Below are positions 23,304 to 34,974 of a stretch of DNA of 64,000 nt, in pieces. The DNA comes from Sambucus nigra (lineage: Eukaryota; Streptophyta; Magnoliopsida; Dipsacales; Adoxaceae). The stretch's first letter is position 1. Every line of letters begins with the position of its first letter. Under the pieces are notes generated by a model that saw only the letters and a program-made list of their open reading frames with translations, had not been told where the DNA came from and did not search any database. The stretch covers positions 706,834,456-706,898,455 of the forward strand of contig OX422207.1 in assembly GCA_949130495.1 (NCBI GenBank), read 5' to 3'. Both the position numbers and the translations under genes were made by a program.

Positions 23304-24896
23304 TCATGGAGGAACAATCTCGGTGTCACGAAAGTGGAGAGTAGCACCACATATACTCTCATAAATGGTGGAGGATGGTTTCAGGTGAGGATCTAAAAAT
23401 GTATATGAAAATTTGAAATGTGTAAAATCAAGTTCCAAACCAGGTCGTGGGGTGGAAAGGATAATGGGTGGGTCGTGTGGGATGAACGGTGGAGGAAGAT
23501 GAGCTAACTCAAGCGTGGGAGATACACACTCATTGGGAGGAGTAAAGGAATACTCACAAGGGAGTGTGGTTTCTAAAGATGGAGTGGTCAACTTCTCCAT
23601 AAGAGTAGTATCAGGGAATGTGGTGGGTGGGTAAGACGAGGCACCAAGATCTAAGATAGAGGAATCACTAGAAAGATCAGGCTCAAAGGGAGCCATGCAC
23701 AGTGGGACATCATCCATCTCCGGATAGTTAAGAACTATCACGGATTCTATCTCGGTAAAATGGTGAACACTACTAGTCGGAGCTAACTTAGGATAATTTG
23801 GTTCCTCGAGAACTCAAGGGTGAATCTCAATAGGTGTAAACTCGGGCATTTTTTTGGATTCAGCGGGAAAGGGAATAGGAACCACAAGTGTGGGTTCATT
23901 TGGATATGATGGGATTTGATCAAGCTCACTATGAATGGAAAAGTCAACGCAAGTGTCAACTTGAGGCCAAGACCATTGAATGGTCTCAACTTTGAGATTC
24001 TTGGGGTGGTAGGGTTGGTCACACTCAAAATCCGTATAACAAGAGGCCACATCATCATCACACCCGGTTTCAATGATGGGTGGAGCCATGGGAATGTTCG
24101 ACTCTCTCGCACACTTCAAATCATTTAACCTTTGCTCAAGCCTTTGGAGGGCTTCATTTTCGATTTGAGTGGCTTGCCCTTGCTCGAGTATGAAATTTTT
24201 CAAGAGGATTTCAAGAGCGGATGTGGGGGGTGTTGGTGAGGTGACGGGTGGTGGTGGTGGGTGAGGTGGACACAACGCGCTACTATCGTGAGTATATGGA
24301 GAATACTCAAATGAAGTGTGTGGAGTGGGGCCAAGTTCATCATACACGAAAGGATCACCTTTGTGATGGAAAAACGGTTGATACTCATGGGGTGCGTAGT
24401 GAGGGAACTGATCGTGACTGGTTGCATAAGGTTTCCATGATGACTGTTGGAACGTGTGAGGATCCACAACATCGGGTTGGGATTTGTATTGCATGGAAGG
24501 TTGATCAGGCCTCCACTAATAGTTGGAATACTCACACTACTCGGGATTGGGTACATCGGGATAGTAGACCGATGTGTGTTTCGAAACAGTTTCATATGGA
24601 TACACCTGTTCCATGGTCGGTTCATATGGATATGACAAGTACAGACACTCATGGGACATGTGATCGGCATAAGAACAATGGGTGCACGACAATGTACGTG
24701 ACACGTCGACACTTGACCCCGAGGGTGATGGAAAATGAGGTGCGTGAATGGATGGGTCAAGAGTATCAAGGGCACTAGTGAGATAGGTAAAACCATTAAA
24801 AATATCATAAAGAGACGGCTCGGGATCACTCTCACACGTGTCGCATGACAATGAAAAATGACCAAAGTAGTCCCGTAAAGGACGTTCCTCGGCCAT
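23304..24896 (-). pseudogene. LARD-like element ORF, gag-like with zinc knuckle, decayed
   Basis: One reading phase spans about 530 codons from MAEERPLRDYFG (24896) to HFRDTEIVPP (23304). It is broken by TAG near 24537, another TAG about six codons later and TGA near 23811. The three listed open segments are all in phase. Near residue 70 it has CTHCSYADHMSHEC, a CX2CX4HX4C zinc knuckle. A Tyr/Pro/His-rich stretch follows, then a predicted coiled coil (LEILLKNFILEQGQATQIE) and a Pro/Thr/Ser-rich acidic tail. I find no protease or polymerase motif. It is most like the C-terminal half of an Athila-type gag, with the capsid part missing or unrecognisable. Function unknown. Confidence 0.65.
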
Positions 24897-25962
24897 GAGG
24901 ATATAAATATTTTTTTGGAGTTTTTTAAATTTTTTTCAAAAGGAAAGAAAATATTTTTGGATTTTCTAAAAAGGAAATAAAGAAAATATTTTTGGATTTT
25001 TTTGGAAAATAAAGGAAGAAAATATTTATGGAGTTTTGGGAAAAATAAACGAAGAAAATATTTTTGGATTTTTCTAAAATGAAATAAAGAAAATATTTTT
25101 GGATTTGTTTTAGAAAAATGAAAGAAAATATTTTTGGATTTTTTGGAAGAAAATGTGGGATAAAATATGGACTCTTGATTGAATGAACTAACTAAAATAG
25201 ACCACCGAAAAATGAATTGGACACACGCAAGCCAAGTAGAAATCCTAACTAGCACATAGCCAATTTTTATCTTCAAAATTAGTGAGAGGGTAGTCAAATT
25301 TTAATTAAGTCCGCGGGTGATAAAAAATCACGGAAGAATATGAGTGATTGCCTTTGCAAAATTTTCTCCTAGTGGGCTACCTAGTTAATAGATTTTAAAT
25401 TTAGTGATGGCTAGGGTAGCACACAATGGTAAGCGAGTGAGTCGGGTGATGAAATCCCTTTTTGTGAGTGACCGGGTGTAGGTCTTAGTAATTTAATTCA
25501 TTACACCATTCAAAAAATAAATGCGAGAATAAAATCACACAAGAGCACACAAAAGAATTGACTCGCTAACAGTAGAGGCGCAAGTGTTTAGAAATGTACC
25601 TCCCACGGTTTTTATGCCGTGCGGTGCCGAAAAATTTGAGTCGACCAGTGGGAGATTATGCCTATCTCAGTCGGTCCCAGGAGTCCTACCGACCCAAGGT
25701 AAAGAGGCTTATAAATCCTCGCCTTTGGATGCCCTCTCTCTACCTTGTCCGGTTTTCCTATCACGCTTGTCTTCGATTATTCCAAATTTTAAAAGGAAAA
25801 ATAAAATAAAGGTGTCTCTATGCACCACAATACAAGAAATGATAAAATAAACCTAATACAATCCTTCTAAAATAAAGAAAAATGGTACTAAAATGCAACA
25901 AAATATAGAAAATAAAAGAACTAAAAAATTGAATCCGCTCCAAGTGTTTCACGCTCCTAAAA
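24897..25962 (-). other. Leader region of the LARD-like element
   Basis: About 1.07 kb separates the primer site from the ORF start. It holds the tandem repeats at 24900-25150 and no convincing coding frame; ORFs crossing it on either strand are low-complexity or shadows of the real ORF. Confidence 0.6.
24900..25150. repeat. Short tandem repeats, GAAAATATTTTTGGATTTT core
   Basis: Five to six irregular copies of AAGAAAATATTTTTGGATTT, 40-60 bp apart, lie just upstream (in sense) of the LARD ORF start. Each copy includes the self-complementary AAAATATTTT. Confidence 0.85.
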
Positions 25963-25977
25963 CCGACAACAACGCCA
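25963..25977 (-). other. Primer binding site of the LARD-like element (tRNA-Asp type, diverged)
   Basis: On the minus strand TGGCGTTGTTGTCGG lies two bases after the 5' LTR end (TATCA). It resembles TGGCGCCGTTGCCGG, the tRNA-Asp type site of Athila-class elements, with three changes. Confidence 0.7.
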
Positions 25978-25979
25978 TT

Positions 25980-27206
25980 TGATAGAAAGAACTTTTCGGT
26001 GTGTTTTTGTCGTTGTTGTGAAAATCTCCTCTAATCAAAATTCACAAAGTACCTACAAATATATAACAATCTCAAGTGTAGAGGTAAGTGAGGGTATCAA
26101 TCCACATCAAGGGGGTAAAGCTAGAGACAAACTCAATTGCAATTCAATTTTATTTTCTTTTTGGGCTTTTTTCTAGTTTTTTTGTAGCTTTTACAGATAC
26201 TAAAACAATTAGGTGATGTGAGGATGTGAAATAACAGTAAACTATATGGAAGATCAAATTACAAACTAAAAAGTGACTAAAATGAAAAAATAAATTCTAA
26301 CACCAAAATATGAGATAAATGAGGTAAATAAATGTGAGAACAATCAAGGAGTGGGATTACACCACAATTTTTTTCAATTCTAACTAATTAATTTAATTAA
26401 TTGAATTCTCCCAAATTAATTTCAAAATTATAAATCAACTCTTGTTGCTAATGTAATTTTAATAGCAACTTTTTAGAATATTAAGTTTAACACCCCGCAA
26501 CTCTAGAATAATAGATCTACACTCCTTTTAATTAATCACCCGCTTGGATCGATCGAATAAAATTCATGTAAATCTTAGATACTAAATTTAGAGTTGAAAT
26601 TCAAGTAATAATACCCCACTTAAGAAACTCCTATTTGTAGTTCGAATCTAAAATGGGTATTATAACTAGAATTTTGATTTTTTCTTGAAAATCATTTACC
26701 CTCTCTCAAGGCGTAAATTTAAGGGTGAGGGATCAAAATTAATATTCAAAGGGAATTTTCAAGTAATCAAACTAATTAAACCAAAATAACATCAAATAAG
26801 GGTTTCCCCCCACCCCTTGAAAGGGGATTTAGCCTAATATAAAAATGAAAGGGGATCCCTCACCCTTAAATAGAAAATAAAACCTAGAAATCTTAAATAA
26901 ATCAAAAATAAATCCTAAAAATAAAAATGACTCAAACTAAAAATCTAAAAAATATAGAAAGTTACAAACTAAACACACACAGGCTTGGGGTGATGCTTTG
27001 GGCTAGGTTTAGGATCGGGGTTGGTTACGGGAGAGGTAATTTAGCTCCATTCAACGCGCTTTTGCCTCGACATATAGCTTTTGACACCGCAAACTGACGT
27101 TTGACCTATAAGATAAACGTTTGCATAAGACCCATATTGCCAAGAATTAGCAACAAAAATACGTCTATTCAGGGTATAAAATGTACAATTTTGGGTGCTT
27201 ACCACA
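25980..27206 (-). repeat. 5' LTR of the LARD-like element (1227 bp, internally deleted)
   Basis: In sense orientation it starts TGTGGTAAGCACC at 27206 and ends CTATCA at 25980. Compared with the 3' LTR it lacks about 1.5 kb between 26845 and 26872. It retains the terminal 737 bp that the 3' LTR lost to element X. Confidence 0.75.
26717..26871. repeat. 18-bp perfect inverted repeat flanking 119 bp
   Basis: ATTTAAGGGTGAGGGATC at 26717-26734 recurs as its exact reverse complement at 26854-26871. The left arm also occurs at 17742-17759, but the right arm has no counterpart there. The right arm sits exactly where the 5' LTR lacks 1.5 kb. Confidence 0.85.
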
Positions 27207-27669
27207 AATAACCCCAAAGACACAATTATAAAACCTCCCCAAACCCCAAATTTCTTTTTTGCCCAGTTTGGGATAATCTGGGCTTGACAGATCAATGATC
27301 CAATGATAAAAATTATGATAGCGTACAAGTGTAATAAGATCTAAACATTTTCAAAATGCGTCATTCGAACGACGCCCCCATCTTGTTCAAGATATTTATA
27401 CACCTCGTTCGAAGCCTGGTTTTATGTGACCTTCATGCAACATGTCACTGTAAAGCAGTGACATCTTATTTAAAGCCCTGCTTCGCACGACCTTCACATG
27501 ACATCCTACCTTGCTTCTAATGACCCTCTAATGTTGTTTGAATGACATGCTTATATTTTTTGTTATTTTATTTATTCATTTATTGACCCACAATTCTCTT
27601 ATAATCATCATTAACCCCTCCAGAATAATTTATATATAATTTAACTAGATATTGGGACATGGTATTACA
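27207..27669 (-). mobile_element. LTR remnant, possibly Tekay type
   Basis: Read on the minus strand it starts TGTAATACCATG at 27669, similar to the family A and B LTR start. It contains decayed palindromes (GTCATTCGAACGAC near 27361, CTCGTTCGAAGC near 27408). No partner LTR or internal region is visible. It borders the LARD-like element on one side and E1 on the other. Confidence 0.35.
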
Positions 27670-27779
27670 GTTCTACCAACTCTTTTGAAGCTTGACCAAC
27701 TGAGGATATACACTTGTCCCCTATTAGTTTAGACGACCCTACCTCATGATTCCTTGTTACCTCGTGATCTGGTTTCGAG

Positions 27780-30130
27780 TTCTCTCACTTAATAGAGGGT
27801 AATATCTCAATAGAGAGTATATTTTCATCCTTTAATCCCCTATATGTTTCCCTAGTGATGAAAAGCATTTCTTCTTCGGATATGGTGATAAGAATGATCC
27901 CTAATCTCCTCATCGGAACCAGGTCAACTCTTATGTTGTGCAAGAACATGAAGTTGGGGGTTTTAATCATCCCGTCATCATGGACACATCCTGAGCTAAA
28001 GAACACAAGACTCTATCTAAGAGGGTAAGGAAGGATCCAACAAATACTGTGAAAATGGTTGGAAAGAAGTCTGTTGATCAGGAAAAGGGTACTACTTAGT
28101 CTATCATAGTCAAACCTGATCTTTCTTATGAGATGATTAGTGTTGAAGTTCTTCCACCCAATGAAGCGGTTGTGTCCTTTTTTCATCACTCCAGGCTGGT
28201 TGATAAAGAAAATCACAACTTGTCCCTTGGAAGTGGATTATCCATTATATACTCATTACCATAATTTTTAACCTTATTATTTAATTCTTGTCACTAACTT
28301 CCCTTCTATGAATGCTTATATTGCAACCCTTGATTAACTACAACCAGCTTTGGAGGATGAACGATAAACTGAAAGAGTCATCTTCTAATGTGGAGGCCAC
28401 CTTTAAAGGACTGCAAGAATCCTTGGAATTATTAATTGAGACCATGAGTGTGAGAATAAGAATATAGGGGAGAAGGTCAAGTAGATGGAGGAGGAGAAGA
28501 TTATGATGGATGAAAGTGTGACCACGACCACAAAGGAGGCTGATGATACTAAGAGAGTTTCTGGCCAGGAAAAAATCAAAATCCTGAAGGAAAAATCTAT
28601 ATTTTCCAAGGATATAGAGGATGAATTTACCAGGGATTAGGATAAAGCATTATTTAATACTTCCATGTAGATTTAGTATCTGAATAAATCATCCTTCGAG
28701 TAGTGTTATGACATTTCCCTTGCCATAATTAACACTACAGAGGGATCATAACTTTTTTTTTTGCACACTCTTGGAACTTCTCCTTAAATTTATAAGGAGA
28801 TGGACGATAAGGAGGGGTTTTGTGAGTCTAAAACCAACGAACATCTAGTGGTCGTCGAGTGAGAAATGGATGAGGTCATAACAGATAAAGAGAATATGGA
28901 AGATGGATCCAAGTAGTTTTAAGAGTATTATGCTTTTTCTTATTTTTGTTGCTTCCTTCAATGTATAAATTTGATGTAACTCCCATCATTATAATAAAAT
29001 GAAGTTTTATGCCCTATATTGTTGCCTTGATCAAATTCTTGTAAATCAATTTTCTTTGGCAAATACTTATATCTAAACACCCATTTTTCAGTTTAACAGT
29101 TGGTTGGCATATTTGGCCTCGGTCTAGAATGATCTTCAAGAGAGATGTAATCATCTATTCAGTTTCGAGTATAAAGATATGGATGAGGATGATATTAAGG
29201 AGTTTCTTGGACAATATTTATCTTCCCTGTCCAAGGAAGCATATCTAATCACATGTAGCCTTTTTCACCAGGCAGTGGTAAATAACTATGTTTATCTCGA
29301 AATGATACTCAAAATACAAAAAAGCTATAGGGAAATAATAGTAAGTCTTTGTGCTGGTTGCGAGAAGCAACTATCCGACTTACGAAAGAGAAATGAATTT
29401 GATCATAAGTTGTTTTCTTTGTCTTCAACATAAACCAAGAAAGATTTCATCCTCAATTCAGAGTTGAAAGATGCCATAGTGGTCGCCAAGTTTCTCAATC
29501 AAGAAAATAATTCCTTACGTATTGAGATTAAAGTACTTAAGAACCTAGTGTTATCCAACTAGAATTAAGGTTCTTCTTTCTTATAACATTTTATCGAAGA
29601 CTTGAAAAAAGTAAAGAATTCCAAGGGTAAGGGCCAGTCTTCTCAACAATTAAGTGAGGATCCATCGATCAATAGAGCAAGAACAGACCGTTGAAACCTT
29701 TTCTGACCAATCCATAATCATAAAGAATCATTCATCAACCATTAAAAGGTTGAATTGAAAATTTGATGACCTTATGTGTCTGTTCCATAAGAAACCTCAT
29801 GCCATCTGGATCGATGGTTATGATGAATACGTTACACACATAAGGGCAAAACTTGACCATTCCCACAAAGTCGACTACAAACAAGGTTTTCTTAATGCCC
29901 TTACTATAGTGAAGTTATTGAAGCAAAATGAGTAGCGATATTGGCATGTTCCAGGCTATCTAGAGCATCCAAATCGTCCTTTTAAACTGGATGTTTTCTG
30001 GATCTTTCGACATACTATTCTAGCGTGTTTGATAAGAACATATCTCGAGGATTATGGTCTGTAAGGAGATGATGAACTTAACCACCACTACACTTGATGA
30101 ACAGGGCAAGTTTCAATAGTCAGACAAGAC
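27780..30130 (+). pseudogene. E1 antisense extra ORF (plus strand), decayed
   Basis: Fragments of a coding region opposite to E1 gag-pol lie between its integrase and 3' end. The clearest, at 29179-29433 (MDEDDIKEFLGQYLSS, then AYLITCSLFHQAVVNNYVYLEMI), matches in length and pattern 37224-37481 of E2 (LLDRVVANNVAYFKMIEEMQ). Further segments around 28330-28660, 29450-29660 and 29760-29930 are Lys/Glu/Asp-rich and coiled-coil-like, interrupted by stops. Antisense extra ORFs in this place are known from Tat-lineage elements; the function of their product is unknown to me. Confidence 0.6.
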
Positions 30131-30899
30131 TTATAGATATGAGTACTATTATTACAACTTAAGCCTTGGAGGTTCCTCCGACTGGTGTTGAGGAGTCAAA
30201 CTAGCCACATCATCCTCGTTGATATCTTATTATTATTTTACTTGTGATAGCATCTTGTAATAACTTTTCATGTCATAATGAAAATTCATATCTTTCTTTT
30301 ATATGTATCAACTTATTAACTATTAGTTCTTCAAAAATGGTCTACTAGTAGTTTAGCCTTATGATTATATAGTAAGATATTGCCTGACTAATCTTCCTTA
30401 CTAGTAATTGATGTCTGACAAACCTAGGGTGTCCTGACTTAAGATCTAATAACGTGTAATAATCTATCTTATTGATCATACAAATGGATCTAATCATTTT
30501 AATCAAGTGATAATTTTAGCTACCAATGATGACTAAATGTGGTGGGAGAAGTCCTTACTTTTAGTTAGTTATGGTTGGTTTTTGTTGCCCATATAACTGA
30601 GTGCACTGGATTTCCATAGTTTGTTTTGTTAAAATTCTTGTTCTTGACACCGTCAAGTTGTACATGATGTCTTTATTAAGAACTCCTGGTTCTTAACTTT
30701 ATGAGCTCATGCATGAAGTCTTTTTTATTAGTTTGTGGGATTTTTTTGAATTTCTTTTAATTTTTATCACATCTCCCACTCCGACAACAAAAACATATAA
30801 GATCAATAATATCCACTAGTTATGAAGAGTCGCTATTTATCAATGAAAATGAGTTACGGGGATTTGAAAAAAATTAAATTTCATGAGATTATTGACAGT
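30131..30899. other. E1 region between antisense ORF and integrase end, no gene seen
   Basis: AT-rich DNA with no convincing frame on either strand. The equivalent part of E2 (38034-39169) is also non-coding. Confidence 0.5.
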
Positions 30900-33800
30900 A
30901 ATCCCTCAAATATTTGACATTCTAAGGGTTCTAGAATTTTTCAGCTTCCAAGGTTTCAATGTTGTAAGTTCCTGATCAGACAACAATATAAATTCTATAT
31001 GGATAATGCCAGTTGGGCTCTAAATTGTTCCCATTTTAGATGACCTTCTTTAGAACATAATCTCATTCCATCAGATTTCTTAGCTTCACTCTTTTGGTGT
31101 AAAACCAAGAAATTCATTATTGTTACGCTACCACCCTAAGTGTTGCATTCTCTTTGACCTCTTTAACTTAGGCTAGATCTAAGCTTCTCATGGCATCTCT
31201 TTTTTGGCGAGTCAAAATTAAAGGCATGGTGACTTGGCATACAAATTTCTATTGGGACTGTTGCCTCTTTTTAGATGGCTAAAACGTAAGGATTTTTTGC
31301 AGTAGTCGTCCATGATGTTGTCATGTATGGCCATAGTACACTTTGGATCTCGTTGATTTAGTTTCATTTGGGATCGTTCATTCTCTTCTTTATTTCATCC
31401 CGTTGCACTATGGATGACCAAATGCAAGATATTTCTTATATATTTTAAATCGAATGCAGTTGTCTCTTGATTATCAAATTGTGTGCCATGGTTGGTAATG
31501 AAGGCATATGGTATTCTATATTGATAAATAATGTTTTTCCAAATTAAATGGAAGACTTTATCCTATGGCATTTACACCAAGGGTTTAGACTCTACCCATC
31601 TGGTGAAGTAGTCAACTTAAATTACCAGGTATTTGAACCGTCCTCATCTTTTTTAGTGGAGGGTCGACCAAGTTAATACTCCACATTCCAAATGGACAAG
31701 GGGATGTGATCGTAGTAAGTAATCCCCTGCTTTTTACGTATTATAGTGTATTTCTAGTACTCATCACATCGCCTTGCATAGTGTGCAAAATTTTCTTTCA
31801 TGTTGGGCCAGTAATAGCCTTAGGTGGCTACTCGCTTGAACAACGATATCCCTACTGAGTGTGCTCCACAATAACCTTCATGAACTTCCTCTACTACATT
31901 ATGGACCTTAGTCATATGGTCACATCGGAGTAGAGAAATGATGAAACCCATTCTATATAAGTGTTCCCCTTATAGGAAATACTTCGTAACTTTGTATCGG
32001 AGTCTCCTAACTTCTTTAAGCTCTATCAAAACAATGTCATTTTCTAGGTAATATCATATTGGATCCATCCTAGATGTCCTCAAGTCTAATTCATTTTCAA
32101 CGTTGATTTCGTCATCGATGCTTCAATGAATAAGGATTTCTACAATAATTTTCTTTTTGATCTCTGTTCTAGTAGGTGAAGCAAGTCGCTCAACAACATT
32201 TTCTCAGGCATTTTATTTTCTTCGAAGTCTCACTATCCTGGTTGCATGGAATTTTTCCAACCAACTCTTTATTCTTTCTAATTATTTCACCATGGAATCC
32301 TCTCTTACCTCATAAACTCCTAGTAGTTGGTTCACTATTAGTTAAGAATCACTATGTTCTTATACTTTCTCGATGCTAAGAGATGAAGCTACACCAAACC
32401 CTGCTATGAGTTCCTCACACTCTAACCCATTGTTGAAGTCTTTGAATTGGAATTTGAGAGTGTATTGCATGTCGATGTCATTAGGCATGGTAATAATTAC
32501 ACCCGATTCACTATCTGAGGAACATGATGAAATATCTACGAACATTTTCTAGATGAAATTGTCTTATGTAAAGTTTCCTTCAACCAAGGTCCCATAATTA
32601 AATAACTTTTTTTGTTGTTCCAAGTTGCAAGAAATTTCCTCTTGTTTGGTCGACGATCCTGGAACTTTTGTGACATGGTCGGCTAGGTGAATTGTTGGGT
32701 TTTCTCCCAAAGGAGTCTTCTCATTTAGTTTAATTGATACGATCTCTTCTAAATAAGTCTTTTTGATAAGTATAGATGAGCTCTCTTTTGTAGAATTTTT
32801 CTTTATCCTTTCCCTTATTGAGATCTCTTTCGTAGAAGTCAGCTCGGTAGGTTTTTCCTCGTATGTGAACTTAACAATGAAGTTAATTATGCCTTCTCCT
32901 TTTATTATCATTCTTGGTTCATATTGTATGTCAAAATATCCTAATTTTACATCCCAAGTCATCAGTCTGCTAGATGGCTTAAGCTTATGAATGACTTGTC
33001 ATAGTGGCAGGTCTATATAGACTATAATGGTGTGAGCTTAGAAGTATGGCTTAATTCTTAGGTAATCCTAATTTAGGGTAAATCTACTTTCCCCAGAATT
33101 AGGTATCAGATATCCTCTCCTAGATATGATTTGCTTATGTAGTAGATAGGTTTTTACACCCCATTATTTAGTCGAACCAATGCCGAGCTAACTAATTATT
33201 CAGCTATAGCCAAGTACAAGTAAAGTTTTTTTCCAACGATAGGCCTTGAGAGAAAAGGTGGAGATCCCAGGTACTCCTTTAATTAAATAAAAAGGTTTTA
33301 ACATTCATCACTCCACTCAAATGATATTCGCCACACCTTATAGAAGGCAAAACACTTGTCTATAGCTCACGAAACAAATCGATTCAGCGTTGCCACCTTG
33401 TCTATTAACCTTTATACTTCATTTTTGTTCATTCGATACTGCATATTGATCAACACCTATATATTATCTCGATTAGCCTCGATGCTTATTTTATTAACTA
33501 TAAGGCCCAAGAACATCCGTTCTCGCACTCTAAAGACACATTTCATTGGGTTAAGCTTCATTTTGTGTCTTCTTAGTTTGTCAAATTTCTCTTGAGATCT
33601 CTCACGTTGTCGACGGATGTTTTTCTCTTGGTGAGTATGTCATTAACGTACATTTCCATGTTTTATTTATTTAATTTTTAAACATTTTATATACCTACCT
33701 TTATTAAGTTGTACTAGTGTTCTTGAATCCAAAAGGAGTGACATTTTAGTAGTACGTACCTCGGCTTGTGATAAATGAGGTCTCTTTATTTTCATCGGGC

Positions 33801-34097
33801 TTCATCTTGATCTGGTTATACATGTCCATTAAACTAAACAGCTCATGTCCAGAAGTCACATGAACCAACTGATAATTCCTAGACAAAGGATAATGATCTA
33901 CGGGGCATGCCCTATTTTGGTCGATGAAGTTGACAAACACACGCCACTTGTCATTCTTTTTCTTTACCATCATTACATTAGAAACCCAATCTGGGTATTT
34001 AACATCTTCAATAAAATTACTTTTTGTAACTTATCTACTTATTGTACGACCATGTTCTTCTCTTGGTTAAAGACATATAATTTTTCCTAATCAGTGT
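30900..34097 (-). pseudogene. E1 pol: reverse transcriptase, RNase H and integrase remains
   Basis: The RT start is clear at 33973-33746 (VKKKNDKWRVFVNF, ACPVDHYPLSR, FSLMDMYNQIKMKPDE, SFITSRGTYY), typical of the Tat lineage. An RNase H segment at 32962-32564 (WDVKLGYFDIQYEPR) and a second RNase H-like segment at 32545-32360 (FVDISSCSSDSESGVIIT) follow. Integrase remains between about 31910 and 30900 with many stops, including a zinc-site-like stretch and a degraded C-terminal part. The second RNase H-like domain after the first is the dual RNase H arrangement of Tat elements. It joins protease at 45889 across E2. Confidence 0.75.
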
Positions 34098-34519
34098 TGA
34101 TGCAAAAAAGTAGACGAAGCTAATTAATTGATACAGATAAATAGAAATAAAATAAAAGATATTTTTAAATGTGGTTTTCCTTAAGGAAAGAACCTATGTC
34201 CACTGTTGTTTAATGCTTTGGGATTATTCAATTGTCTCTCTTTTTTGGGTGTCCCTGTATGTAGGGTTTACAATGTATTTATAGTCCTCAGGGGGTGTAC
34301 AACATATGGAATATCAAAATATGGAATGTCTTTATATCGGAGACATTTACATCGGTACAATCATTAATATATACAATTATTAGTGTTTGCCTATCACGTT
34401 GATCGCATTCTTGGAGTTGGTCGGTATTCCATCCTTAATGACTAGGATTAATCTCCCATTATATAACACGTGTCAGTATATGAATGGTCCATGTAGATGG
34501 ATAATTTTTTATATCAACA
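34098..34519 (-). repeat. 3' LTR of E2 (422 bp)
   Basis: Sense ends are TGTTGATAT at 34519 and TTGCATCA at 34098. It matches 45028-45473 over its length, with one block of about 25 bp missing. No primer site adjoins its left end, so it is not a 5' LTR of E1. Confidence 0.88.
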
Positions 34520-34974
34520 GAAGCTTCAGTGTTTCATGCCTAAAGTTTTTACATGAGTACTGAGTTTTTGTCTCTTAAAGTTGCTCGAACAATAATTTTA
34601 GGCCTGATCGATTGCCGACTTCCCCTAATTATAAAAAATTATGATTTAATTATGGAAATATAATGCGCGTGGCATTTTTGAAACTATCCACAACTTTAAC
34701 GAATCATTTTTGGGCAAATCCATCTTTTTTATCTTTTAGCCGCCACCGGTTCAATCGACGCTTCTTTTTAATCATTACTTTTCTAGTTTTCGAGGCAACC
34801 TATAAAGAGTGGGAAAATTCATGAACCTTTGCTATGTCAAATCTTCTGAGTGTTTCTGGGCTACAGTGTCTTCAAGCTTTCATTTTTTTCTCGAACGGTC
34901 GTTTTATGTTCCTTAGTTCTTGCTGAATCTTTAATTCCTATAAGAATTCTTTCTTTTTCCTTTTATTCGTCATC
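34520..34974. other. E2 spacer between 3' LTR and antisense ORF
   Basis: About 455 bp without a gene. No convincing purine tract abuts the LTR at 34520. This could serve as leader for the antisense ORF; I see no clear promoter element. Confidence 0.5.

Larger units (their letters stand above)
17742..27206 (-). mobile_element. LARD-like non-autonomous LTR element, 3' LTR truncated
   Basis: On the minus strand it has a 5' LTR (27206-25980), a primer site, a long leader, one decayed ORF (24896-23304), about 3.5 kb of non-coding DNA, a purine tract and a 3' LTR (19746-17742) cut off by element X. I see no protease, reverse transcriptase or integrase motif. The missing end of the 3' LTR should lie left of the window. 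Large size, a Tyr/Pro/His-rich ORF with one zinc knuckle and no pol fit the LARD class of non-autonomous elements. Confidence 0.75.

Noticed and set aside
34098..34519. 5' LTR belonging to E1
   Set aside because: No primer site follows it on the E1 side. E1 RT lies directly against it, and it pairs with 45028-45473.
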